42,692 nt of DNA, taken from Bacteroidaceae bacterium. GTDB lineage: Bacteria; Bacteroidota; Bacteroidia; Bacteroidales; Bacteroidaceae. Below the pieces are notes generated by a model. It was not told where the DNA came from. It saw nothing but the letters and a program-made list of their open reading frames with translations, and searched no databases. The translations under genes were made by a program, and so were the position numbers. The DNA is taken from NCBI GenBank assembly GCA_017647975.1, contig JAGCJL010000038.1, positions 1 to 42,692 on the forward strand. The letters are read 5' to 3'. Below are positions 28,849-36,635 of this stretch, one piece after another (the first letter of the stretch is position 1; the number at the start of each line of letters is the position of its first letter).

Positions 28849-30804
28849 TTGACAGGTGTTGTCTATACACTTTCAATACTATTAAGATTCGATGCCATAC
28901 AGCACCGGATAGCTGCTTTTATATCAGAAGAGATAAAAAACACCTATGAAATTCCCATAAACATTGGAGCTGTAAGAATTAGCCGATTAAATGAATTAGA
29001 AATAAAGGAGATTCTGATACATGACCAGCAGGGCGACACAATCATCTGTGCCGATAGAGCAACTGCACACATATCACCATTAAGAATATTCAATAAGGAA
29101 CTGCAGATTAACACACTTACCGTTGCAGAGCCAAAAGCAAGAATATACAAAGCATCAAAAGATTCTTTAACGAATATACAGTTTATTCTGGATAAATTCG
29201 CAAAGGATGACAAGAAAGAAAAAACGGATTTTGGAATTAAAATCAACCAGTTATTGATGTATGACGGCAAGTTTCGTTATGACATCACCGATGTTCCCTT
29301 ATCTAAAGAAGAAAAATTAGATCCGGCACACATCTCTATAGAAGATATACGCTGTAATATTTCGTTAAAAGAATTACGCAACAACAATATTAACCTGCGT
29401 ATTCGTTCTATTCGTGGACGCGAGAAAAGCGGACTTGAATTGCAAACCATCAAAGCACAAATAAATGCCGAAGAAGGTCGTATCTGTTTAAAAGACCTTG
29501 ATATTCTATTGCCCAACAGCGACATCACATCAGACAGTATTACAATTGCATACAATAAGGATGATATCAATTCTTTAGAAGTCAATGGTGAAATAAACTG
29601 CAACCAATTTTCTCTAAAAGACATTAAGCCACTGCTGAATACAGAGAATATATTATCAATACCCACATTCACTTTTAAGGTTAGAGGAAACTCCAACAGC
29701 GAACAAGCACAAGTCAATATTGATTTAGAGACATTGGATAACAACATCAAATTATGTACAGATGCAGTTATTGCTTCACCCTACTCAACAGACAGAAGAG
29801 CCAGCATTCATTTATCACAATGTTATATTGATAAAGGAGTGGCTAACATCCTACACCCTTTTATCTCTGAAAAAATTCTTGGAACAATAAATATTCTGGA
29901 TTATTGTTCTATTCAAGGAGATGCCGAGATATCAAAAGATAGATTAAGTGGAAATATTGCAGCAAACACAGAATGTGGTTCGCTTTTGGCAAAACTCCGC
30001 ATTGACAACAACGGTAGATACACTGCAAAAATTGAAGGTGGAAATATAAATCTTGAAAAAATCATTGATATCCAAGAGCAATTCACATGCAATGTAAGCA
30101 CACGCCTCACAGGAAACATCAATAACATTAAAAACACAATTTTTAATGGTTATATTTCTGATTTAGCTTTCAGGAATCACGAATTTACTCCAATTTCATT
30201 CAACGGCTGTATTGAAAAAGAGCAAGCATTTGCCGAAATAAATATTGACGACCCTATTTTGAAGGCCGCCGCAAGAATGGATTACAATATCAACAAACAA
30301 GAGAAGTTTGGTTTCCTTTCTCTAAAAGTAGATTCCATACTGCCGGGCAAAATAGGATTAAGAGAAAACCCCGAAGAAATTTTCTCTTTTGACATAAACA
30401 GCGATTTGGCTTTTTACGAAGAGAAAAGACATCTGTTTAATGCAAAAATACAGAAGTTTGTTTTTAAAAACAATAATGACACTTATACATTAAACAACCT
30501 GCACTACTGCGACAACAATACCGGAGATGAAAGACTTTTAATGATAAATTCCGATTTATTGGACTGCAGCGTCATAGGAGACTTCAGCCTACAAGGAGTT
30601 ATTCAAGGAATGCAAAAGATTGCAACAAAGCATTTAGAAGCCTTGAATATTCCTGTCAATAACAAGAATAATATTACCAAGCCTTGTAATTACGTATATA
30701 AATGCGATATCAAGCAAACAGGGCTTCTTAACGGTGTTTTTAATATACCTGTAAGCATAAACGAACAATCAACCATATACGGAGTTTGCAATGACGAAAA
30801 ATGA
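28849..30804 (+). CDS. TamB-like protein, N-terminal part
   Basis: The open part from TTG 28849 encodes 651 residues; with the ATA at 28810 it would be 664. The N-terminal hydrophobic anchor is complete only if read from 28810 (FKYIFIFLAVLTGVVYTLSILL); from TTG 28849 it is cut to about 11 hydrophobic residues, arguing that 28849 is not the original start. It is followed by AsmA/TamB N-terminal features (RFDAIQHRIAAFISEEIKNTYEIPINIGAVRIS, ADRATAHISPLRIF) and long beta-taco repeats. It ends at TGA 30802 in GVCNDEK, in the middle of the repeat region. A free N-terminal half would have the anchor but no TamB domain. Confidence 0.65.
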   Translation: MTGVVYTLSILLRFDAIQHRIAAFISEEIKNTYEIPINIGAVRISRLNELEIKEILIHDQQGDTIICADRATAHISPLRIFNKELQINTLTVAEPKARIYKASKDSLTNIQFILDKFAKDDKKEKTDFGIKINQLLMYDGKFRYDITDVPLSKEEKLDPAHISIEDIRCNISLKELRNNNINLRIRSIRGREKSGLELQTIKAQINAEEGRICLKDLDILLPNSDITSDSITIAYNKDDINSLEVNGEINCNQFSLKDIKPLLNTENILSIPTFTFKVRGNSNSEQAQVNIDLETLDNNIKLCTDAVIASPYSTDRRASIHLSQCYIDKGVANILHPFISEKILGTINILDYCSIQGDAEISKDRLSGNIAANTECGSLLAKLRIDNNGRYTAKIEGGNINLEKIIDIQEQFTCNVSTRLTGNINNIKNTIFNGYISDLAFRNHEFTPISFNGCIEKEQAFAEINIDDPILKAAARMDYNINKQEKFGFLSLKVDSILPGKIGLRENPEEIFSFDINSDLAFYEEKRHLFNAKIQKFVFKNNNDTYTLNNLHYCDNNTGDERLLMINSDLLDCSVIGDFSLQGVIQGMQKIATKHLEALNIPVNNKNNITKPCNYVYKCDIKQTGLLNGVFNIPVSINEQSTIYGVCNDEK

Positions 30805-30825
30805 ATATTCACTCTTAATACTAGA

Positions 30826-33216
30826 ATGAATAATTTAAAATTCAAGAAAAACAACTTCAAAACAATAAATATTGACAGTTATTCAAACAACGACAAACTG
30901 GTTTTAAACGCCAACATTGTTAAAGAGCCCAAGAAAAAAAGCAAATCAAAGGTAAAGAAGAATGACCTTAACCTCAATATCGAATGTACTATTGCCCAAA
31001 ACTGCATAGATAACACTATAAGTTGGAACAACAACTCAAAAACAAACAGGCAAAATGGCAAAATACGCTTCAATACTGAACTCGGCAGAAATGAGAATAA
31101 ACTCTTGACCATAAAATCAAGAGTTCAGCAGGATAGCATAGTACACAATGACAGTACATGGTACATCTCTGGCGGAAGCATCAACGGTAATCAGGAAGAG
31201 TTACATATCAAAAGCATGTACCTCTACAACAATGACCAATACCTAAAGATAGATGGAACTGCCGGAAAAAGCCAAAATGACAGTTTGTATATAAAAGCCA
31301 AGAATCTTGATGTTGCAGCAATATTAAACCTTGTAAATTTCAAGATATTGGAATTTGGCGGCAATGCAACCGGCCAAGGATATATTACAAATTTATTGGC
31401 AGGACCCGATGTTAAGGGAACATTTGATGTGGATAGTCTTCAAATAGACAACTGCCACATGGGCAACGGCTTCTTAAATATCGGTTGGGAGAACAAATCA
31501 AAATCAATATTATTGGATTGTGACATCAACAATGGCAATGACATCATTTCAAATGTCAACGGTTTCCTTTCGCAAGCTCAAGATACAATACATTTAGCCA
31601 TAGATGCGAATGAGCTGAACGCTGGTTTTGTAAACAAGATGCTCAAATCTTTTATGTCCGACATCAAAGGTGTTGGAAACGGTAAAGCGTATGTACTGGG
31701 CAGTTGGAGAAAAGTAAATTTGGTAGGTGCAGTAAAACTCAATTGCAGTGCCCGCATTAAACCCACAAATGTCACATACTTTATCAATGGTGACACATTA
31801 TACTTCCATAAGAATCTTATTGCCATAAACAACATTCACGCTAAGGACCGACGTGGCAATAGCGGTTGGCTCAATGGAAAAGTCACACACAACAACATGG
31901 CAAATTGGGTTTGTGACATAAATGTAAGGGCCGAGAATTTGCTTGCGTATGACACGAACAATTTTGACTCAAGCCCATTCTACGGAACAGTATATGCGAC
32001 AGGTAATGCAAATATCACAGCAAACGGCAATGGTATATTTCTAAAAGCTGAAGCCAAGAGTGAACCAAACACCCGTTTTGTATATAATGCAAGCCAATCT
32101 GGCAGCGTAAGAGACAACAGCTTTGTAAAATTCATAGACAGTAGCAAAAAGGACTTTAACATAAATATATCTGACGAGGAAATAGAGAAGAACCAAAAGG
32201 ACAACATCAACAGCAGATTAAACCTTGATTTCATGCTTGACATAACCGAAGACGCTCAAATCAAGGTATATACCAATCTAAAAAGCGATGACTACCTTGA
32301 AATTTATGGTAAAGGTTCTATAAATGCTATATATGACGAGAAAGAGGGTTTCTCTATGAAGGGTAATGTAGATTTGGACCGTGGAACATACAAAATTACC
32401 GTTCAGGATATCTTTACTAAAGAGTTCAGCATAAACAAAGGAGGTACTTTATCGTTCAATGGAGACCCCACCGAAGTTGGACTAAACATTAGAGCAAAAT
32501 ACTTAGTGCCATCAGCATCTTTAAATGACCTTACAACCGAGACATCAAAGCGTAAATCGGTAAAAGTAAACTGTCTAATGGACATTACAGGTACATTGAA
32601 ATCACCAAATTTAAGTTTTGACATTGAGTTGCCTGATGGAAACGAAGAAGAGCGAGAACTGCTTGCGAGTGCAGCTACTACACCCGAACAGAAGAACATG
32701 CAATTCATTTACCTGTTAGGTATCGGTAAATTCTATACATATGATTACAACAATATGGGAACTGGAGATTCCCAAACATCTACTGCTGTAGAATCACTGA
32801 TATCAAATACACTGTCCGGACAGCTCAATAACATGCTTGGACAAATAATCAATAATGGTAACTGGAATATATCGGGTAACTTCTCAACTAACGAACGAGG
32901 TTGGAACAGCATGGAGATTGAGGGTATGCTCGAAGGGCGTCTGCTAAATAACCGTCTGCTTATAAACAGCAACTTCGGTTACAGGGAGAACCCTATTGCC
33001 AACAGTAATTTTATTGGCGATTTTGAATTGCAATGGTTGTTGAACAAAACAGGAACTGTCAGCCTTAAAGCATACAGTAAAACAAACGACCGTTATTTCT
33101 CAAAAACCAATCTTACGACTCAAGGTGCCGGCATAATATTCCGTCACGATTTCAACAAGTGGTTCTGGTGGAGAAGCACGAAAAAGAAAAAAGAAAAAAC
33201 AGAAAAACAAGATTAG
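30826..33216 (+). CDS. tamB: TamB (DUF490) C-terminal part
   Basis: The open part from ATG 30826 encodes 796 residues. It begins inside the beta-taco region without any signal peptide or membrane anchor, so it could not be exported as a separate protein. The last 350 residues are the conserved TamB/DUF490 domain (YLEIYGKGSINAIYDEKEGFSM, KGNVDLDRGTYKITVQDIFTKEFSINKGGTLSFNGDPTEVGLNIRAKY, AATTPEQKNMQFIYLLGIGKFY), ending in a very basic Lys/Glu tail. The ATG is probably an internal Met of the original gene. The argF' gene starts 4 nt after its stop. Confidence 0.7.
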   Translation: MNNLKFKKNNFKTINIDSYSNNDKLVLNANIVKEPKKKSKSKVKKNDLNLNIECTIAQNCIDNTISWNNNSKTNRQNGKIRFNTELGRNENKLLTIKSRVQQDSIVHNDSTWYISGGSINGNQEELHIKSMYLYNNDQYLKIDGTAGKSQNDSLYIKAKNLDVAAILNLVNFKILEFGGNATGQGYITNLLAGPDVKGTFDVDSLQIDNCHMGNGFLNIGWENKSKSILLDCDINNGNDIISNVNGFLSQAQDTIHLAIDANELNAGFVNKMLKSFMSDIKGVGNGKAYVLGSWRKVNLVGAVKLNCSARIKPTNVTYFINGDTLYFHKNLIAINNIHAKDRRGNSGWLNGKVTHNNMANWVCDINVRAENLLAYDTNNFDSSPFYGTVYATGNANITANGNGIFLKAEAKSEPNTRFVYNASQSGSVRDNSFVKFIDSSKKDFNINISDEEIEKNQKDNINSRLNLDFMLDITEDAQIKVYTNLKSDDYLEIYGKGSINAIYDEKEGFSMKGNVDLDRGTYKITVQDIFTKEFSINKGGTLSFNGDPTEVGLNIRAKYLVPSASLNDLTTETSKRKSVKVNCLMDITGTLKSPNLSFDIELPDGNEEERELLASAATTPEQKNMQFIYLLGIGKFYTYDYNNMGTGDSQTSTAVESLISNTLSGQLNNMLGQIINNGNWNISGNFSTNERGWNSMEIEGMLEGRLLNNRLLINSNFGYRENPIANSNFIGDFELQWLLNKTGTVSLKAYSKTNDRYFSKTNLTTQGAGIIFRHDFNKWFWWRSTKKKKEKTEKQD

Positions 33217-33220
33217 AAAT

Positions 33221-34174
33221 ATGAGAAATTTCATTTCTGTGCAAGACATTGGCGACTTGAAAGAAGCCGTAAGGGAAGCTTTGGAAATCAAAGCCGACAG
33301 ATACAAGTTCTGTGAACTTGGAAAAAACAAGACATTGATGATGGTTTTCTTCAACTCAAGCCTTAGAACAAGACTAAGTACACAAAAAGCAGCACTTAAT
33401 CTTGGAATGAATGTCATAGTACTTGACATAAATCAAGGTGCCTGGAAACTGGAAACTGAAAGAGGTGTCATTATGGATGGTGACAAGCCGGAGCATATCC
33501 TTGAAGCCATACCTGTTATGGGAAGCTACTGCGATGTCATTGGTGTACGTTCATTTGCACGCTTTGAAAACAAAGAAGATGACTACAATGAAACAATCAT
33601 CAACCAATTCATAAAACATTCAGGCCGTCCGGTATTCTCTATGGAGGCTGCCACACGTCACCCGCTACAGAGCTTTGCCGACCTCATAACAATTGAAGAG
33701 TACAAGAAGAAAGAGCGTCCTAAAGTTGTTCTAACATGGGCACCGCACCCAAAGGCTCTTCCGCAGGCTGTTCCAAATTCCTTTGCCGAATGGATGAATG
33801 CAACCGATTATGAATTTGTGATAACACACCCCAAGGGATATGAACTCGACCCAGCTTTTGTTGGAAATGCCAAAGTAGAATATGACCAGATGAAAGCATT
33901 TGAGGGTGCAGATTTTATTTATGCGAAAAACTGGTCGGCATATACAGGAGACAATTACGGAAAGGTTTTAAGTATGGATCGTGATTGGACTGTGAGTGAA
34001 CGCCAAATGTCTGTAACAAACAACGCTCACTTTATGCACTGCCTGCCTGTCAGACGTAACATGATTGTTACCGATGATGTAATTGAAAGCCCACAATCTT
34101 TAGTTATTCCCGAAGCCGCCAATCGCGAGATTTCGGCAACAGTAGTACTAAAAAGAATAATTTCAGAACTTTGA
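33221..34174 (+). CDS. argF': N-succinylornithine carbamoyltransferase
   Basis: A 317-residue transcarbamylase of arginine synthesis. It transfers the carbamoyl group to N-succinyl-L-ornithine in the Bacteroidota variant of the pathway. The carbamoyl-phosphate motif is FFNSSLRTRLST (STRT-like); the ornithine-side motif is FMHCLPVRRN. Residue 90 is proline (MDGDKPEHILEA), the position reported for Bacteroides fragilis to select succinyl over acetyl ornithine, which carries glutamate there in acetyl-type enzymes. The sequence is very close to the B. fragilis enzyme throughout. It begins 4 nt after the tamB stop, so its expression may depend on the tamB promoter, and it ends in TGA before a strong terminator. 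Confidence 0.93.
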   Translation: MRNFISVQDIGDLKEAVREALEIKADRYKFCELGKNKTLMMVFFNSSLRTRLSTQKAALNLGMNVIVLDINQGAWKLETERGVIMDGDKPEHILEAIPVMGSYCDVIGVRSFARFENKEDDYNETIINQFIKHSGRPVFSMEAATRHPLQSFADLITIEEYKKKERPKVVLTWAPHPKALPQAVPNSFAEWMNATDYEFVITHPKGYELDPAFVGNAKVEYDQMKAFEGADFIYAKNWSAYTGDNYGKVLSMDRDWTVSERQMSVTNNAHFMHCLPVRRNMIVTDDVIESPQSLVIPEAANREISATVVLKRIISEL

Positions 34175-34184
34175 TACAATGCAT

Positions 34185-34223
34185 AAAATACGGGAGAATT
34201 GCTTGACAACTCTCCCGTATTTT
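34185..34223. terminator. Bidirectional terminator between argF' and panD
   Basis: A 13-bp perfect stem AAAATACGGGAGA / TCTCCCGTATTTT (34185-34197 with 34211-34223) and 13-nt loop with an inner TTG/CAA pairing. The A and T ends provide U tracts in both directions between the convergent genes. Confidence 0.88.
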
Positions 34224-34226
34224 AAT

Positions 34227-34577
34227 TTATTGTTGTATTCTATTGTTCTTATCAGGTATTACAACCTTTGGCTTGAACGAGACAGCCTCTTCGGGTGTCA
34301 TTGTTGCGTATGCCATAATTATAGCCACATCACCAGGCTGAAATTTATGAGCAGCTGCACCATTAAGACATATCACGCCAGAACCGCGTTCACCTTTTAT
34401 AATATATGTTACAATTCGTTCACCATTACTGTTATTTACTACATGAACCATCTCACCCTCCAACATTCCTGTAGCCTCCATCAATAGTTCATCAATAGTA
34501 ATGCTACCCATATATTGCAAATTTGCCTCTGTTACAGTAGCACAATGTATCTTTGATTTCAATACCTGAACAAACAT
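34227..34577 (-). CDS. panD: Aspartate 1-decarboxylase
   Basis: A 116-residue pyruvoyl enzyme that makes beta-alanine for pantothenate. Starting at ATG 34577 the protein reads [20 protein letters not shown] and places the self-cleavage site Gly24-Ser25 ([10 protein letters not shown]) at exactly the residue numbers of E. coli PanD. An in-frame ATG at 34607 would add ten residues and lie inside panC, so it is rejected. The conserved [20 protein letters not shown] block follows. It begins 4 nt after panC, and the two genes form one unit providing both beta-alanine and its condensation with pantoate. Confidence 0.95.
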   Translation of the reverse strand: MFVQVLKSKIHCATVTEANLQYMGSITIDELLMEATGMLEGEMVHVVNNSNGERIVTYIIKGERGSGVICLNGAAAHKFQPGDVAIIMAYATMTPEEAVSFKPKVVIPDKNNRIQQ

Positions 34578-34581
34578 CCCC

Positions 34582-35427
34582 TTATCCTTTATATTTAATA
34601 TTATCAATCAACCTAATCTTACCACAGAATAGAGCAATACATCCTACGACATAATCGCACTCATTCCAATTCTTGAGTTCCTGAAGTGTATCACCATTTA
34701 CAATTTGGAAATACTCTAAATCAAGTCCTTCTGTTTCGGCTATTATATTCTCCACAAAAAGACGAGTGGCACTCAACGTATTATTCTTGGCATATTCAAG
34801 ACTCTGAAACAAGGCACGCGAAATAGTCAAGGCACGCTCACGTTCTTCGGCTGAAAGCAATGTATTTCTACTACTCATCGCCAAGCCATCTTTTTCCCTC
34901 ACAATAGGACAACCTACAATTTCCACATTTATGGCAAGCTGACGTACCATCTCTCTGATTATCGCCAATTGTTGAAAATCCTTTTCACCAAAATAAGCCT
35001 TGTCGGGTTCAACAGCATAGAACAATTTACTTACAATCTGTGCCACACCATTAAAATGACCGGGACGGCAAGCACCCTCCATAACTGTATCCAATGGAGA
35101 AAAAGAGAATTGACGTTTATCCTCTTCGGGATACATTTCTGTCACTTCCGGAGCAAAAACGATGTCAGCCGAGACATCCTCCAATAATTTACAATCAGCC
35201 TCTAATGTACGAGGATAATTCTTTAAATCATTCTTATCGTTAAACTGCGTAGGATTTACAAAAACACTCACTACTGTTACATCATTTTCGACAACAGAAC
35301 GTTTCACCAACGATGCATGTCCATTATGCAATGCTCCCATTGTTGGCACAAAGCCAACAGTTTTACCTTCATTTCTACAAATTTGAAGTAATGACTTCAA
35401 CTCATTTATAGTTGTGGCAATTCTCAT
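34582..35427 (-). CDS. panC: Pantothenate synthetase (pantoate-beta-alanine ligase)
   Basis: A 281-residue ATP-dependent ligase that joins pantoate and beta-alanine to form pantothenate. The class I nucleotidyl-transferase motifs are present: [20 protein letters not shown] (HxGH type), [50 protein letters not shown] and the KMSKS-like [12 protein letters not shown]. Length is that of the family. It is first in the panC-panD unit, and panB is not in the window. Confidence 0.96.
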   Translation of the reverse strand: MRIATTINELKSLLQICRNEGKTVGFVPTMGALHNGHASLVKRSVVENDVTVVSVFVNPTQFNDKNDLKNYPRTLEADCKLLEDVSADIVFAPEVTEMYPEEDKRQFSFSPLDTVMEGACRPGHFNGVAQIVSKLFYAVEPDKAYFGEKDFQQLAIIREMVRQLAINVEIVGCPIVREKDGLAMSSRNTLLSAEERERALTISRALFQSLEYAKNNTLSATRLFVENIIAETEGLDLEYFQIVNGDTLQELKNWNECDYVVGCIALFCGKIRLIDNIKYKG

Positions 35428-35734
35428 CTCCTTGTTGTATATATAAAATCGTGTTTTATTTCATATCTGAATATTGGATACAAAGTAACAAACAATTAAG
35501 CATATAACGAAATAATTATTTTAAAATTATTCATAAAAAAACATTGTTAACAGTTGTAGCAATAGTTCCACAACATATTCTAAAACCATTTTTCAACAAC
35601 AAACATGATGTTATACATTGAAAATCAAAGACTTTTTTATTATAAAAAACTTTAAATTAAGAATAAGATTTGCCCACGTGGCATTTTTTTTGTAATTTTG
35701 CAAGGTATGGACTACATCCATAGTTGATTTTAAG
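35428..35734. other. Divergent intergenic region between panC and the GT5-domain gene
   Basis: No gene is seen. It is very AT-rich and holds the well-formed promoter of the GT5-domain gene on the right. On the panC side only a weak -7-like TTACTTTG (35481-35488, minus) is visible. The 35706-35722 segment can form a small TATGGA/TCCATA hairpin at the very start of the GT5 transcript. Confidence 0.55.
35669..35700 (+). promoter_or_regulatory. Consensus promoter of the GT5-domain gene, with CACGTG palindrome in the spacer
   Basis: TTTG (35669-35672), 20 bp and TAATTTTG (35693-35700) match the Bacteroidales consensus. The spacer begins with the palindrome CCACGTGG (35674-35681), which lies where a repressor or activator could bind. 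The regulator is unknown. Confidence 0.6.
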
Positions 35735-36550
35735 ATGAAAGCAGAAAAAATTTTATTTATTACTCAAGAAATGACACCGTTTGTTCCTGAGTCACCAATA
35801 GGAACAGCAAGTCGTAACCTGCCACAGGCAATACAAGACAAAGTTAAGGAAATCAGAGTATTCACTCCATTGTGGGGCAATATCAATACAAGACGTAACA
35901 ACCTCCACGAGGTTATTCGTTTGTCAGGTATGAATCTTATCATAGATGATACCGACCACCCGCTAATTATTAAGGTAGCTTCACTACAATCTGCACGCAT
36001 GCAGGTGTATTTTATCGAGAATGAAGATTATTTCCACAACCGTCTTATGACAAAAGACGCAAACGGTGTGGAGTACAGCGATAATGACGAGCGTACTATA
36101 TTCTTCAATTTAGGTGTTATTGAAGCCATAAAGAAACAGCGTTGGTGTCCCGAAATCATACATTGCAGTGGTTGGATGTCGGCTCTTACTCCTTTGTATG
36201 CAAGAACCGCATATAAAGACGAGCCAATATTCCGTGATTCAAAAATCATCATCTCATTGTTTGATGAAGGCTACGAGAATCCATTCGATGAAGAGTTCGC
36301 ACGCAAGTTGCTGTGTAAAGATATGAGCAAGGAGGATATTGCTGATATGCAGATTCCAACAACCTATGAAGAACTTGCCAAGATTGCAATCAAGAATTGC
36401 GATGGTGTAATAATCAACGGCGACAACGTATCACCAACACTTATCAAATACGCCAAAGAACAAGGTAAGGCAATACTCGAGAAGCAATCTCCCGAAGAGT
36501 TTGGTGAAAAATATTACAACTTCTACAATTCACTTCTTGAACAGGAATAA
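35735..36550 (+). CDS. Stand-alone N-terminal domain of glycogen/starch synthase (GT5-like)
   Basis: A 271-residue protein matching only the N-terminal Rossmann domain of GT5 glycogen synthases (KILFITQEMTPFVPESPIGT, VYFIENEDYFHNR, DERTIFFNLGVIEAIKK, PEIIHCSGWMSALTPLYAR). The ADP-glucose-binding KxGGLGDV motif is changed to PESPIGTASRNLP, and the whole C-terminal half that normally carries the nucleotide-sugar site is absent (full enzymes have about 470 residues). The frame ends normally and a hairpin follows, so it is not a fresh truncation. Catalysis by this protein alone is unlikely; a regulatory or binding role is possible. The alpha-glucan genes at 38117-42692 lie beyond the DUF4270 gene on the other strand. 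Confidence 0.8.
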   Translation: MKAEKILFITQEMTPFVPESPIGTASRNLPQAIQDKVKEIRVFTPLWGNINTRRNNLHEVIRLSGMNLIIDDTDHPLIIKVASLQSARMQVYFIENEDYFHNRLMTKDANGVEYSDNDERTIFFNLGVIEAIKKQRWCPEIIHCSGWMSALTPLYARTAYKDEPIFRDSKIIISLFDEGYENPFDEEFARKLLCKDMSKEDIADMQIPTTYEELAKIAIKNCDGVIINGDNVSPTLIKYAKEQGKAILEKQSPEEFGEKYYNFYNSLLEQE

Positions 36551-36556
36551 ATCAAC

Positions 36557-36588
36557 TCAAGCAACATCACATACGTGAAGTTGCTTGA
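36557..36588 (+). terminator. Hairpin after the GT5-domain gene
   Basis: A 9-bp stem TCAAGCAAC / GTTGCTTGA (36557-36565 with 36580-36588) with a second inner stem TCAC/GTGA. It starts 6 nt after the stop codon. No good U tract follows, so it may be a weak terminator or processing site before the DUF4270 gene. Confidence 0.5.
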
Positions 36589-36635
36589 TTGATAATATGG
36601 AATTACATTAACAATATTATACATTATTAAATAAT

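Larger units (their letters stand above)
28810..33216 (+). pseudogene. tamB: tamB homologue interrupted by one in-frame TGA and lacking an ATG
   Basis: Positions 28810-33216 form one reading frame of 1,469 codons broken only by TGA at 30802-30804. The two open parts are in the same frame, so no frameshift is needed. Translation across the stop (GVCNDEK-stop-IFTLNTRMNNLKF) keeps the alternating beta pattern, and the combined length is normal for Bacteroidota TamB/DUF490 proteins, which bridge inner and outer membrane. The natural start is also missing: the codon where ATG is expected, before KPFKYIFIFLAVLTGVVYTL, is ATA (28810-28812). TGA is a stop elsewhere in the window (mtaB and argF'). Either the gene is decaying, or it is read by an unusual mechanism, or the assembly has errors. 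See the two parts listed separately. Confidence 0.7.

Noticed and set aside
30802..30804. Selenocysteine or genome-wide reassignment of TGA
   Set aside because: TGA ends mtaB and argF' in this window, no SECIS-like hairpin is obvious after 30804, and the position is not a known redox site.
30790..30830. Frameshift as the cause of the tamB split
   Set aside because: The two open parts are in the same frame with only TGA between them, so no insertion or deletion is required.
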